Below are positions 55,209-63,343 of a DNA stretch of 64,000 nt, one piece after another. The first letter of the stretch is position 1; every line of letters begins with the position of its first letter. The position numbers and the translations under genes are program-made. Where the stretch lies: NCBI RefSeq assembly GCF_004803915.1, contig NZ_CP039396.1, positions 1 to 64,000 of the forward strand. The letters run 5' to 3'. Origin of the DNA: Duncaniella dubosii (GTDB lineage Bacteria; Bacteroidota; Bacteroidia; Bacteroidales; Muribaculaceae). Under the pieces are notes generated by a model, which had not been told where the DNA came from, made no database searches, and saw only the letters and a list, made by a program, of their open reading frames with translations.

Positions 55209-55832
55209 ATGGAGAAGCAACGGGCAAAGATCATCGGCATTGCGCGGCATCGCCTCTCGACTGACGGCGATGGCGTGACTACGCTCGTGGCTTTTCACGG
55301 CTGTACGCTCCGTTGTCGCTATTGTCTTAACCCGCAGTCGCTTGGCGACGGCGGACGTTTCCGCGAGTATTCTCCGGAACAGCTCTATGCCGAGACCCGC
55401 ATTGACGAGCTTTATTTCATTGCCACAAACGGTGGCGTGACTTTCGGCGGCGGAGAGCCTTGTCTGCGCCCAGATTTTATCCGTGAGTTTCATGGGTTGT
55501 GCGGTCCGGCTTGGCAGCTCAATCTTGAAACATCGCTCAATGTGCCGACCGCCAACATCGAGGCGTTGCTCTCGGTGGTCAACACCCTGATTATCGACAT
55601 CAAGGACATGAACCCCGATATTTACCGCAACTACACGGGGCAGAGCAACGCTCTTGTTCTCGAAAATCTCCGCCTGATTGCGGAAGCCGGACGGCAAAGC
55701 GACTGCATAGTCCGCATACCGCTGATACCCGGCTACAACACCGACACTGACCGTGAGAACAGCTGCAAGGCTCTTGAAGCCCTCAGCGTCACCCAATTCG
55801 ATTTATTCACCTACCAACTCCGCAAACACTGA
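55209..55832 (+). CDS. Small radical SAM enzyme (PflA-activase-like)
   Basis: The 207-residue protein has the radical SAM motif FHGCTLRCRYCLNPQ (Cys32, 36, 39; CX3CX2C) and the SAM-binding TFGGGEPCLRPDF. The later LETSLNVPTANIEALL, LIIDIKDMNPDIYRNYTG and RIPLIPGYNTD blocks resemble glycyl-radical-enzyme activases. No glycyl radical enzyme is nearby and no ferredoxin insertion is present. The gene ends 4 bases before the Cys-rich TonB-C-like gene, suggesting the two work together. Confidence 0.9.
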   Translation: MEKQRAKIIGIARHRLSTDGDGVTTLVAFHGCTLRCRYCLNPQSLGDGGRFREYSPEQLYAETRIDELYFIATNGGVTFGGGEPCLRPDFIREFHGLCGPAWQLNLETSLNVPTANIEALLSVVNTLIIDIKDMNPDIYRNYTGQSNALVLENLRLIAEAGRQSDCIVRIPLIPGYNTDTDRENSCKALEALSVTQFDLFTYQLRKH

Positions 55833-55836
55833 CACT

Positions 55837-56502
55837 ATGGCACGAGGAAAGCAGACCTGCAAGATATTGAAAGAGATACGTCGGCAGATTGCCGAGGCAA
55901 ACGGCATCGAGTTCGCCACGTCGGAATGTCGCTACAAGAGCGACTGCCTCGGCACATGCCCCAAATGCGAATCCGAAGTGCGCTATTTGGAGCAACAGCT
56001 CCGCGCCCGCTCCCTCGCCGGAAAAGCCGTAGCCCTCGCCGGTATCTCTGCGGGCATGATTCTCATGTCGGGATGCAGCGGTACATCAACAAATCAATCG
56101 AGCGATACATTGCAGGGCGAGCCTATTGAATTAACCGATAGCATGGATTGGGCTGAAGGTGAGATAGTGGCAGATTGGGACGAATCTGAAGTTGATGAAA
56201 AACCTCAATTTCCCGGTGGCGACGATGCTATGCGTCGTTTCTTTGATGAATGTTATCGTAAAGAAAAAGATGCTATAATCGGTAGTGTTACTGTAGGATA
56301 CGTAGTTGGCGCAAGTGGGAAAATTAGATACACAGAAATAATTGAAGGAGACTCTCTGCTTGGAGAGCAGATTATTAGAATCATAAAACAGTTTCCTGAT
56401 TACGTTCCGGGGAAGAAAAACGGCAAGCCCGTTGATGTATATAAGACATTTTCTTTCTCGATGTCTTTACAGGTCGGGGTGATACAATCCGATGATTTAT
56501 AA
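55837..56502 (+). CDS. Cys-rich leader, lipobox-like segment and TonB-C-like domain protein
   Basis: The protein of 221 residues has three parts. Residues 1-60 are charged and cytoplasmic-looking, with CRYKSDCLGTCPKC at 31-44 (Cys37, 41, 44 spaced CX3CX2C, as in iron-sulfur sites). Residues about 62-80 are hydrophobic and end LMSGC, a lipobox-like sequence with Cys80. After a flexible acidic linker, residues about 130-221 resemble TonB-C domains (EKPQFPGGDDAMRRFFDECY, then VTVGYVVGASGKIRYTEII and YVPGKKNGKPVDVY). A signal this far inside the chain is unusual. The stop overlaps the next start (TAATG). The radical SAM gene lies immediately upstream. Confidence 0.82.
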   Translation: MARGKQTCKILKEIRRQIAEANGIEFATSECRYKSDCLGTCPKCESEVRYLEQQLRARSLAGKAVALAGISAGMILMSGCSGTSTNQSSDTLQGEPIELTDSMDWAEGEIVADWDESEVDEKPQFPGGDDAMRRFFDECYRKEKDAIIGSVTVGYVVGASGKIRYTEIIEGDSLLGEQIIRIIKQFPDYVPGKKNGKPVDVYKTFSFSMSLQVGVIQSDDL

Positions 56503-57812
56503 TGAGTAGCGCGATGAAACAGATTTGGCCCATAATAGGTGTGGCGTGCGTCATGATTTCGGCAATCGGGAGAATGGCTAATTCCCTTACGGATGTGCTG
56601 ATTGCTGTCGGTGCAATTGCCCTTGTCGCATTGGTTATATGGCTTTTCGAGACCGGGAGATTAAGGATTAACGAGCGTCTTGGCAAAGTATTGAAGAAAA
56701 TCGGTGCTTTCATATTGGTGGCGGTCGGCATAGTCTACCTCGTAGCTATGTTCGTTTTTGTCACATACAAAGTGGCGACGGAGGGAGATTGGCAGGGAAT
56801 CATGTTATTGGGTATCGCATCCGTGGCATTCGGCATTTCATGGTATATCAGCAGATGGCGCAGACGGTGGGTGAAAATCCTTAAAACTTTTATGCCCAAA
56901 GACAAGATACGTCATGGCGACTGGAAGATGCGCGAAAAGTATTTCCAGACATTTGACTATGCCACCAACGCCCTGTATGGACTGCGTACGGCTGGCGGCA
57001 TTTTTGACGGACAGGCGAGAGTATGGCTCGACCCCTCGGATGTCGATAAGGATGCTTCCGCTCGATTGGATTCATTTGAGGCAATGTTGGCGAGGCGTGG
57101 CATTAAAGCCAACTGCGCTATAACCCACATCCCCGGATGTATCTACGCCGATATAGTTGCTGAAACCAAATACAGATCAATGAACAGCGACAAACAGGCA
57201 GCGTTCCGCGACGCATTCCACGAACTTGACGGCATGAATTATCATGGAGACTATTATGCTGAATATCACGGTGAATTAGGCACTATCCTTTTTGAATGTA
57301 ACGCAGGAAATGTTATAATCCGAGCTATAAGAATTGAGCCAAGAGAGGAATATTACCTCGACTCGGATTGCGGTTTCCAGTCGGAAGAAGCATATTATTT
57401 CATAGAGCGTGGCGTGGATTGGACTGAGGGCACATACTCGTTGATTTCAGAAACGCAGTTCTTCACTAACTGGCGTGAGCGACTTGAATATGACGACAAA
57501 GATGATGCATATTCATTCTTTGTGCAGGCATCGCTGATGTATTTTGCAGCGGTTACCAATGGCGACAAGAAAGAACAGACCAACAGCCAATGGGATATTG
57601 AAAACGCCGCCAAATTTCTCATAATTCATGATGAAAAGGAAACAATGATTGACCTACTTATGGGGATGATTTATGAAGAAACTATGTATTGGGCGGCACG
57701 GCTGTTTAGCGACGTACTTCCCGCTGAGACTCATGATGCGGCAATTAGGTTAGTCGAAAACTGCGACAATCCCGAAATTGTCTCGCGTGCCAAAAGACTT
57801 CTAATCAAATAA
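56502..57812 (+). CDS. Unknown membrane protein with soluble C-terminal domain (full copy)
   Basis: The 436-residue protein has about four helices in its first 115 residues (for example LTDVLIAVGAIALVALVIWLF, shown in part, and FILVAVGIVYLVAMFVFV), then a basic segment (RWRRRWVKILKTF) and a soluble domain of about 300 residues. The latter includes MNYHGDYYAEYHGELGTIL and an acidic C-terminal part. I do not recognise the family. Parts of it are duplicated almost identically at 59021-59660. The start overlaps the preceding stop by one base, and ATG 56514 is an alternative matching the start of the second copy. Confidence 0.8.
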   Translation: MSSAMKQIWPIIGVACVMISAIGRMANSLTDVLIAVGAIALVALVIWLFETGRLRINERLGKVLKKIGAFILVAVGIVYLVAMFVFVTYKVATEGDWQGIMLLGIASVAFGISWYISRWRRRWVKILKTFMPKDKIRHGDWKMREKYFQTFDYATNALYGLRTAGGIFDGQARVWLDPSDVDKDASARLDSFEAMLARRGIKANCAITHIPGCIYADIVAETKYRSMNSDKQAAFRDAFHELDGMNYHGDYYAEYHGELGTILFECNAGNVIIRAIRIEPREEYYLDSDCGFQSEEAYYFIERGVDWTEGTYSLISETQFFTNWRERLEYDDKDDAYSFFVQASLMYFAAVTNGDKKEQTNSQWDIENAAKFLIIHDEKETMIDLLMGMIYEETMYWAARLFSDVLPAETHDAAIRLVENCDNPEIVSRAKRLLIK

Positions 57813-57816
57813 TATA

Positions 57817-58236
57817 ATGAAAGATAAAAAGACGCTTTTAAGATACATAATAATCCTGATTTATTGTGCTATCGGATTAACAACGTTGCTTGCTTTGCCT
57901 GTGATGGCAATTGATGGTACGATTCGCTTTAGATGTCTACCAAAACTACTATTATTGGCGATTTATATCAGTAATGTAATCCTATACCTTATAAGTGGGA
58001 CAATAGCGTGGCTTATTAATGGCAGAAATAAACAAGGAAATAGTAAATTTATGATTCTCCTGACATGGTTTATATATTATATCCTATTTTGTTTCGTGGC
58101 ATACTGTTCTGATACTTATAAGTCTTGGTGGCCTTTGGCAGTTATCGGGTGCTTTATAGCCTCATTTTTGCCACAAATTGTTTTAATCCCCTTTATCAAT
58201 AAATGGCTTGATAAGCAAAGATCAACGACATTATGA
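57817..58236 (+). CDS. Unknown four-helix membrane protein
   Basis: The 139-residue protein is hydrophobic with about four helices (TLLRYIIILIYCAIGLTTLL, LLLAIYISNVILYLISG, MILLTWFIYYILFCFVAY, WPLAVIGCFIASFLPQIVLI) and short basic loops. The coding sequence is clearly richer in A and T than the neighbouring housekeeping genes, as expected for acquired DNA. It starts 4 bases after the preceding gene ends and overlaps the next by 4 (ATGA). No function can be given. Confidence 0.75.
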   Translation: MKDKKTLLRYIIILIYCAIGLTTLLALPVMAIDGTIRFRCLPKLLLLAIYISNVILYLISGTIAWLINGRNKQGNSKFMILLTWFIYYILFCFVAYCSDTYKSWWPLAVIGCFIASFLPQIVLIPFINKWLDKQRSTTL

Positions 58237-58763
58237 AGATTCTATTGAATATGATAATTGCTATCACGCTATTGTTGATAGGCGTGTCTCATGTCAATGC
58301 GCAGGAGCGTATTTTGCCCGAAGAAGAGCGTCACGCAAAACTTGACTCCATAATTGCTGAAACGGAGCGTCATTTTGGATGTAACGATGATGCTTATTCC
58401 GCCAAAGATAAATATGGTGCCAAAGCCTTCAAGAAAATGAAGTATGACGAAAACGGAGTAGCTACCATAACGCTACCAGTTATATATAGGGCATTAGGCA
58501 AAGCTGTTGAGCAGAGCGACAAAGACGAAATAGTTATAAAGGAACTGATTGGCTGCACCTCATCGACATCACTTGAATTCCTGTATCGTGGAAACGAGTA
58601 TTACATTCCGTTATCATGTAATAACGATATTGAGGTAACTCCGGCAGAAAATGAACTGATTGAGGTAACAATCAGATTATTTAACCCAAAAGTGTTTCAC
58701 TACTCTAAAAGGACAATACCTTATCCGTATTGCATTGTCGAATCCATTAATCTACTCAGATGA
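58233..58763 (+). CDS. Unknown secreted protein
   Basis: The 176-residue protein has a signal peptide (MKILLNMIIAITLLLIGVSH, cleavage likely after NAQ). The mature part of about 150 residues has a pair of Cys (GCTSSTS and LSCNND) and no recognisable domain. It overlaps the preceding gene by 4 bases and is followed after 3 bases by the next gene, so it is part of the same unit. Periplasmic or surface location is likely. Confidence 0.75.
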   Translation: MKILLNMIIAITLLLIGVSHVNAQERILPEEERHAKLDSIIAETERHFGCNDDAYSAKDKYGAKAFKKMKYDENGVATITLPVIYRALGKAVEQSDKDEIVIKELIGCTSSTSLEFLYRGNEYYIPLSCNNDIEVTPAENELIEVTIRLFNPKVFHYSKRTIPYPYCIVESINLLR

Positions 58764-58766
58764 GAT

Positions 58767-59024
58767 ATGAAAAAGTGGCAGAAAATAGTAGGTGTTGTAG
58801 TGATTTTAGCCTTGATTGTTGCAAATGTCTGGGCTGTGATGGACTGTATCCATTTGGTCGATACAGCGGGAGCGTGGTGTGCTGAAATCACACAAAAATC
58901 ATTCTTTGATTGCATCTTTAGTTTCAGACAGCATTTTTGGTTTTATACATTCCTATCAATAATTGATCTCGTTATAATAATAGTGTTGTTCATTTGTCTT
59001 TGGCGGAAAGGAGGCAGGCAATGA
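58767..59024 (+). CDS. Unknown two-helix membrane protein
   Basis: The 85-residue protein has two helices (IVGVVVILALIVANVWAVMD and FLSIIDLVIIIVLFICLW) separated by a segment with a Cys (GAWCAEITQKSFFDCIF). It ends in a basic tail WRKGGRQ. Its stop overlaps the ATG of the next short frame by 4 bases (ATGA), which supports ATG 59021 as that start. Confidence 0.72.
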   Translation: MKKWQKIVGVVVILALIVANVWAVMDCIHLVDTAGAWCAEITQKSFFDCIFSFRQHFWFYTFLSIIDLVIIIVLFICLWRKGGRQ

Positions 59025-59242
59025 AGCAGATTTGGCCCATATTAGGTGTAGCATGCGTCCTGATTTCGTCAATCGGGAGAATAGCTAATTCCCTTACGGA
59101 TGTGCTGATTGCTGTCGGTGCAATTGCCCTTGTCGCATTGGTTATATGGCTTTTCGAGACCGGGAGATTAAGGATTAACGAGCGTCTTGGCAAAGTACTG
59201 AAGAAAATCGGTGAGTTGCTGAAACCAAATACAGATCAATGA
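59021..59242 (+). CDS. N-terminal fragment of the duplicated membrane protein
   Basis: The 73-residue product repeats the first two helices of the 56502 gene almost exactly (from MKQIWPI to KVLKKIG). It then runs ten residues out of frame (ELLKPNTDQ) because 448 bases equivalent to 56707-57154 are missing. Its TGA lies in ATGA with the start of the following frame. Whether it makes a useful anchor peptide or is decaying cannot be told from sequence. Confidence 0.65.
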   Translation: MKQIWPILGVACVLISSIGRIANSLTDVLIAVGAIALVALVIWLFETGRLRINERLGKVLKKIGELLKPNTDQ

Positions 59243-59898
59243 ACAGCGACAAACAGGCAGCGTTCCGCGACGCATTCCACGAACTTGACGGCATGAATTA
59301 TCATGGAGACTATTATGCTGAATATCACGGCGAATTAGGCACTATCCTTTTTGAATGTAACGCAGGAAATGTTATAATCCGAGCTATAAGAATTGAGCCA
59401 AGAGAGGAATATTACCTCGACTCGGATTGCGGTTTCCAGTCGGAAGAAGCATATTATTTCATAGAGCGTGGCGTGGATTGGACTGAGGGCACATACTCGT
59501 TGATTTCAGAAACGCAGTTCTTCACTAACTGGCGTGAGCGACTTGAATATGACGACAAAGATGATGCATATTCATTCTTTGTGCAGGCATCGCTGATGTA
59601 TTTCGCTGCGGTAGCCAACGGCGACAAGAAAGAACAGACCAATAGCCGATGGGACATTGAAAACGCCACCAAATATCTCATAACTCATGACGCAATAGAC
59701 GAAATGATTGAACTCATGACAATTTATGAACAGTCGATGTATTGGGCTTCACGACTGTTTGTAGATGTCATTCCGGAATACGCTCATGATACAGCCAATC
59801 GGTTGGTTGAATACAGCGACAATCCCTATATAGTCTCTCACACCAAAAGACTTATAGCACATGGCAGAAAGTCACTATGTTTGCATCAGATTAGCTGA
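59239..59898 (+). CDS. C-terminal fragment of the duplicated protein, as its own frame
   Basis: The 219-residue product starts at an internal Met (MNSDKQAAFRDAFHELDGMN) of the family and matches the soluble domain of the 56502 gene almost identically to about base 59660, then diverges. Its tail (KRLIAHGRKSLCLHQIS) differs from the full copy (KRLLIK), perhaps because the IS110-type element joined here. The frame stays open with conserved codons, so it may still be translated through the 4-base overlap with the fragment before it. Confidence 0.65.
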   Translation: MNSDKQAAFRDAFHELDGMNYHGDYYAEYHGELGTILFECNAGNVIIRAIRIEPREEYYLDSDCGFQSEEAYYFIERGVDWTEGTYSLISETQFFTNWRERLEYDDKDDAYSFFVQASLMYFAAVANGDKKEQTNSRWDIENATKYLITHDAIDEMIELMTIYEQSMYWASRLFVDVIPEYAHDTANRLVEYSDNPYIVSHTKRLIAHGRKSLCLHQIS

Positions 59899-59899
59899 C

Positions 59900-61440
59900 G
59901 GGGCGCTCAACGGGGGCTGTCTGCCCCCTTGCCGCTAAGGCTTCCCCCGAGAGGAGTGAGGAGAAAAGATAGACGTAAGGGCAATTGCATGTAAATTTGT
60001 AAAAGCAAAATACATTAACAGCAAAACCGATACGTCTATGGTACAAAGTAACAAAAAAGATTTCAGCGGACAAAATATCTCTATTGGTATCGACGTCCAT
60101 CTGAGAACATGGAGTGTCACGGTGCTCACCCCCTCTGGTTTTATGCGCACTCATACTCAAAAGGCTTCGGCCAAAGAGCTCTTTGAACATTTGAACAAGC
60201 ATTATCCTAACGGTAGCTACCATGCAGCCTACGAGACGGGGTTTTCGGGCTTCTCGACCTATTATGCCCTGACTGAGCTTGGTATAAAATGCACCGTGGT
60301 ACATGCGGCTGACGTTCCGACCACCCAGAAGGAAAAGGTCTCGAAGTCAGACCCGGTGGATTCAAAAAAGCTGGCCAAAGCCCTTATGCGCGGTGAGCTC
60401 GGCAGTGTGTACATTCACTCGAAGGACAGCCTCGACGACCGTGCGCTGGTACGCCACCGCGCCACTATTGTGAAGCTTTCCGGCGGCATAAAATCCAGAA
60501 TCAAGCATCTGCTGTACAACAACGGCGTGGAGTACCCCGAAGAATATTTCCGAAGCAACCGCCACTGGACAAGATGTTTCATAACGTGGTTGCAGAATGA
60601 CGTGCGGTTGCTCTCCGACACACGGGTCTCGCTTGACCTGCTCATTGCCGAGGTACTCCATTACAGGGAACGCCTCCTTGATGTGAACCGCAGATTGCGC
60701 TCGCTGGCGCGCAGCGACAGGTATGCCGAGAAATACGGCATCCTGATGTCGGTTCCAGGCATTGGTTCGACAATTGCCATGAGCCTGCTTACCGAGATTG
60801 ACGACATCGGTCGCTTCAGTAACCAGCGCCAGTTCGCATCGTTCCTCGGACTCGTGCCGATGATGTCGTCAAGCGGCGACAAGGAATACGTCGGTGAGAA
60901 GACTTTCCGGGGAAACAAATTCCTCGGTCCAAAAATAGTCGAGGCCTCATGGATAGCCATACGGCACGACGCGGAACTCTCCGCAAAGTTCGGCGCATTG
61001 TGCACCCGCGGAATGAAGTCGCAGGAAGCCATAATCCGGATAGCCCGCAAGCTCTCCAACATAATATTTTCCGTACTGAAATCAAACCGCAGATATGAAT
61101 GCCGTTAGATAATGCGACACTCAAAAGTCTTATAGGCAAATACAGTAAGACGGCTACTCTCGCCTCCTTGATGAGCCTTGGCTGCATCTAAAAGAAAGGT
61201 TGTGGCGTCTTTCCTATTATGCTGAATAAGTAAACTGTCAGCCCGATGGGGCGTGACTGATAGAAGTTTGCCTGATAGGACTTTTTTTACTACAAGGCAT
61301 TTCGGGCTCTAACCGATTGCCGGTTATTTGATTGGGGCAGAGGCCTCGATCATGACTCTTTTGTGCCTACACAATTGGCACAGAAACATAAGCAATTGAT
61401 TTTTAACGTTAATCTTTTCTAAATCTCAACGAGAATTTTG
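59900..61440 (+). mobile_element. IS110-family insertion sequence (approximate limits)
   Basis: The transposase gene 60038-61108 and its flanking structured non-coding DNA form an IS110-family element. These elements lack typical terminal inverted repeats, and I could not fix the ends; the limits given are those of the adjacent genes. The left flank begins near a G-rich hairpin (GGGGGCTGTCTGCCCCC, about 59914-59930). Confidence 0.7.
60038..61108 (+). CDS. IS110-family transposase (bridge-RNA-guided recombinase type)
   Basis: The 356-residue protein has the N-terminal DEDD RuvC-like domain: Asp19 in IGIDVHLRT, Glu66 in YETGFSG, Asp105 and Asp108 in SKSDPVDSKKL. It also has a C-terminal Transposase_20 domain with LMSVPGIGSTIAMSLLTEID, FLGLVPMMSSSGDKEYVGE and FRGNKFLGP, where the Ser cluster includes the likely catalytic serine. 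All key residues are present, so it could be active. Enzymes of this family use a bridge RNA from the element's own non-coding DNA to choose donor and target. Confidence 0.95.
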   Translation: MVQSNKKDFSGQNISIGIDVHLRTWSVTVLTPSGFMRTHTQKASAKELFEHLNKHYPNGSYHAAYETGFSGFSTYYALTELGIKCTVVHAADVPTTQKEKVSKSDPVDSKKLAKALMRGELGSVYIHSKDSLDDRALVRHRATIVKLSGGIKSRIKHLLYNNGVEYPEEYFRSNRHWTRCFITWLQNDVRLLSDTRVSLDLLIAEVLHYRERLLDVNRRLRSLARSDRYAEKYGILMSVPGIGSTIAMSLLTEIDDIGRFSNQRQFASFLGLVPMMSSSGDKEYVGEKTFRGNKFLGPKIVEASWIAIRHDAELSAKFGALCTRGMKSQEAIIRIARKLSNIIFSVLKSNRRYECR

Positions 61441-61466
61441 GAATACAACATAGAAGGTGGCAAGCA
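61109..61466 (+). other. Structured non-coding region after the transposase; candidate bridge RNA
   Basis: This 358-base gap has no gene but several hairpins. One is GTCAGCCC with GGGC-G-TGAC around 61228-61249, one is TAACCG/CGGTTA with an ATTGC loop near 61312-61330, and one is TGTGCC/GGCACA near 61360-61383. The right part carries the upstream region of the next gene. In the IS1111 subgroup the guide RNA lies downstream of the transposase; in the IS110 subgroup it lies upstream (here 59899-60037). I cannot decide between them. Confidence 0.35.
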
Positions 61467-61838
61467 ATGAAACTGACTGATAACCGATTTTGGATAGTAT
61501 GGGCTATGACCGAACTGCTGCTGTTGGCGTCCTGCATAGATGTTGCTGTCAGATGTCAGTCGCTTGCTATGATATGTGTATTTGCTATAACACAACCGTT
61601 AATGATAGCTTTGGCTTTATTCAAAATCACTCATTATAATGCCGCGTTGGTAAATTTGGTAATCATAAGCTCGTACACGGCTTATTCAATCTATCTAAGA
61701 ATGACGCATGAGGATACTGATGGCTGGGGTTGGTTTACCTTAACAGTTATGCTTCCAATTGCTCAACTCATACTGCTATTACTTTATTTGGGACTTGAAC
61801 GATTCGCAAGAATCGCCCAACGCAAAAATCAATCATAA
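61467..61838 (+). CDS. Unknown four-helix membrane protein
   Basis: The 123-residue protein is almost entirely helices (WAMTELLLLASCIDVAV, MICVFAITQPLMIALALF, ALVNLVIISSYTAYSIYL, FTLTVMLPIAQLILLLLYLG) with a basic C-terminus. I recognise no family. It lies after the IS element and before a similar-sized membrane gene, and belongs to the accessory stretch between 55.2 and 62.4 kb. Confidence 0.7.
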   Translation: MKLTDNRFWIVWAMTELLLLASCIDVAVRCQSLAMICVFAITQPLMIALALFKITHYNAALVNLVIISSYTAYSIYLRMTHEDTDGWGWFTLTVMLPIAQLILLLLYLGLERFARIAQRKNQS

Positions 61839-61878
61839 TGTCTTTTGGTGACAGCCTCTAATATCAAAACAACACAAC

Positions 61879-62373
61879 ATGGATAATAATTCAATCGTTC
61901 CGCCTCCATATATCCACAAGTATCATGTAGTGTTTCGATGCAAGGTGGATAATAGGCTGTACAAATGGCCTATAATAATGTGGTGCATATTTGATGTAAT
62001 CATTTTTATCGCAGCTCCGACTATCTTATGGGGATTGTTTGCCGTGCTTTGGAGCGGGGCCCCACTATTGGCAGTAGTGCTTTTAGCACGATATATATGG
62101 GGTAATGTCACTTATGCCATAGATGACGATGTATTACGCATATCAACACCTTTGAAGTCATTAGCCATCAATATAGACAACATCAAGAAAATACGACGTG
62201 GAAAATTCTGGGTTGAAAGTGGCCGAAATTACTCGGCGACTTACATCAAGCTCCGTATTATATACGACAGAAACAGTTACATTTACGTGTCGCCTGAAGA
62301 TGAGGAATTATTCGTTGACACGCTGCAAGCTATAAATCCCAATATCGAATATAGCAGCGAACGCGGCTTGTAG
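61879..62373 (+). CDS. Unknown membrane protein with PH-like C-terminal part
   Basis: The 164-residue protein has two helices (about 30-50 and 52-72) and then a beta-rich domain (YAIDDDVLRISTPLKSLAINI, seen in part, and IKLRIIYDRNSYIYVSPEDEE). The pattern resembles bacterial PH-domain proteins, where the second part often reads as an alternating-strand segment after a helix pair. The resemblance is general, not motif-based. It starts 40 bases after the previous gene. Confidence 0.7.
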   Translation: MDNNSIVPPPYIHKYHVVFRCKVDNRLYKWPIIMWCIFDVIIFIAAPTILWGLFAVLWSGAPLLAVVLLARYIWGNVTYAIDDDVLRISTPLKSLAINIDNIKKIRRGKFWVESGRNYSATYIKLRIIYDRNSYIYVSPEDEELFVDTLQAINPNIEYSSERGL

Positions 62374-62442
62374 TCGTAGGCAATACGGACGAAATGCGAT
62401 AAATAGAACCGTAATACCCTCCAATGTTTTTATCCCGATTTT

Positions 62443-62472
62443 TGACGGTTTGTAGGGAATTTATTACTTTTG
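62443..62472 (+). promoter_or_regulatory. pyrK-pyrD promoter
   Basis: TTG at 62443-62445 and TACTTTTG at 62465-62472 with 19-base spacing, about 100 bases before the pyrK ATG. Confidence 0.65.
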
Positions 62473-62572
62473 TGGTGACTGAAGGATTATTGCCTGATGT
62501 CACCGCTTATGGATTAGTGCATGGCTTACAAGGCCATTCCGATTCAAGAAATTGAAATGTAATCAATCAACC

Positions 62573-63343
62573 ATGAAACAAGTTAAAGATTTCATCATTA
62601 TTGATAACTGCAAGTCAGGCGACTCATACTGCAGGATGGTTCTTTCACCTGCCGACGGCAGCCGGCTCCCCGAGATGCTTCCGGGGCAGTTTGTCGAAGT
62701 CGGAGTAGAAACGTCCGGAGTGCTTCTCCGTCGCCCAATCTCAATCAACGATGTCGATTACGAAGCCAATACACTTACACTCCTTGTCCGGAATGCCGGA
62801 CGAGGGACTTCGGCTCTGATGGACATGAAATCAGGCGACAGAATCAACCTTCTGCTGCCCTTGGGCAAGGGGTTTTCCACAGAAGCTCCACAAGGAGCGA
62901 AACTCCTCCTCATCGGAGGAGGTGTCGGTGTCGCTCCGCTTCTATATCTCGGAAAGGTGCTGAAGAATGAAGGTTTCGCGCCTGAATTCCTGCTCGGAGC
63001 ACGCACTGCCGCCGATCTCCTCTCACTCGATGAGTTCAAAAGCGTCGGGACAGTACATGTATGCACCGAAGACGGCTCTGACGGAGTAAAGGGATTCGTG
63101 ACCGCTCATCCGTGCCTTTCGGAAGCCTACCACCGTTATTATTGCTGTGGCCCCGCCCCGATGATGAAAGCTGTTGCAGCCGTGGCACGACGCAACGGCA
63201 CTGATTGCGAGGTGTCTCTCGAAAACATGATGGCTTGTGGACTTGGCGCATGTCTGTGTTGCGTCGAGAAGACGGTGAAAGGCAATGTGTGTGTCTGCAC
63301 CGAAGGCCCTGTATTTAACATTAACGAATTAACTTGGGAGTAA
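62573..63343 (+). CDS. pyrK: Dihydroorotate dehydrogenase electron-transfer subunit
   Basis: PyrK carries FAD and a 2Fe-2S cluster and passes electrons from the PyrD subunit to NAD. The 256-residue protein, from ATG 62573, has the FAD-binding [11 protein letters not shown], the NAD-binding [20 protein letters not shown] and the 2Fe-2S ligands in [19 protein letters not shown] plus a later Cys in [10 protein letters not shown]. The stop overlaps the pyrD start by one base (TAATG), so the two are translationally coupled. Confidence 0.95.
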   Translation: MKQVKDFIIIDNCKSGDSYCRMVLSPADGSRLPEMLPGQFVEVGVETSGVLLRRPISINDVDYEANTLTLLVRNAGRGTSALMDMKSGDRINLLLPLGKGFSTEAPQGAKLLLIGGGVGVAPLLYLGKVLKNEGFAPEFLLGARTAADLLSLDEFKSVGTVHVCTEDGSDGVKGFVTAHPCLSEAYHRYYCCGPAPMMKAVAAVARRNGTDCEVSLENMMACGLGACLCCVEKTVKGNVCVCTEGPVFNINELTWE

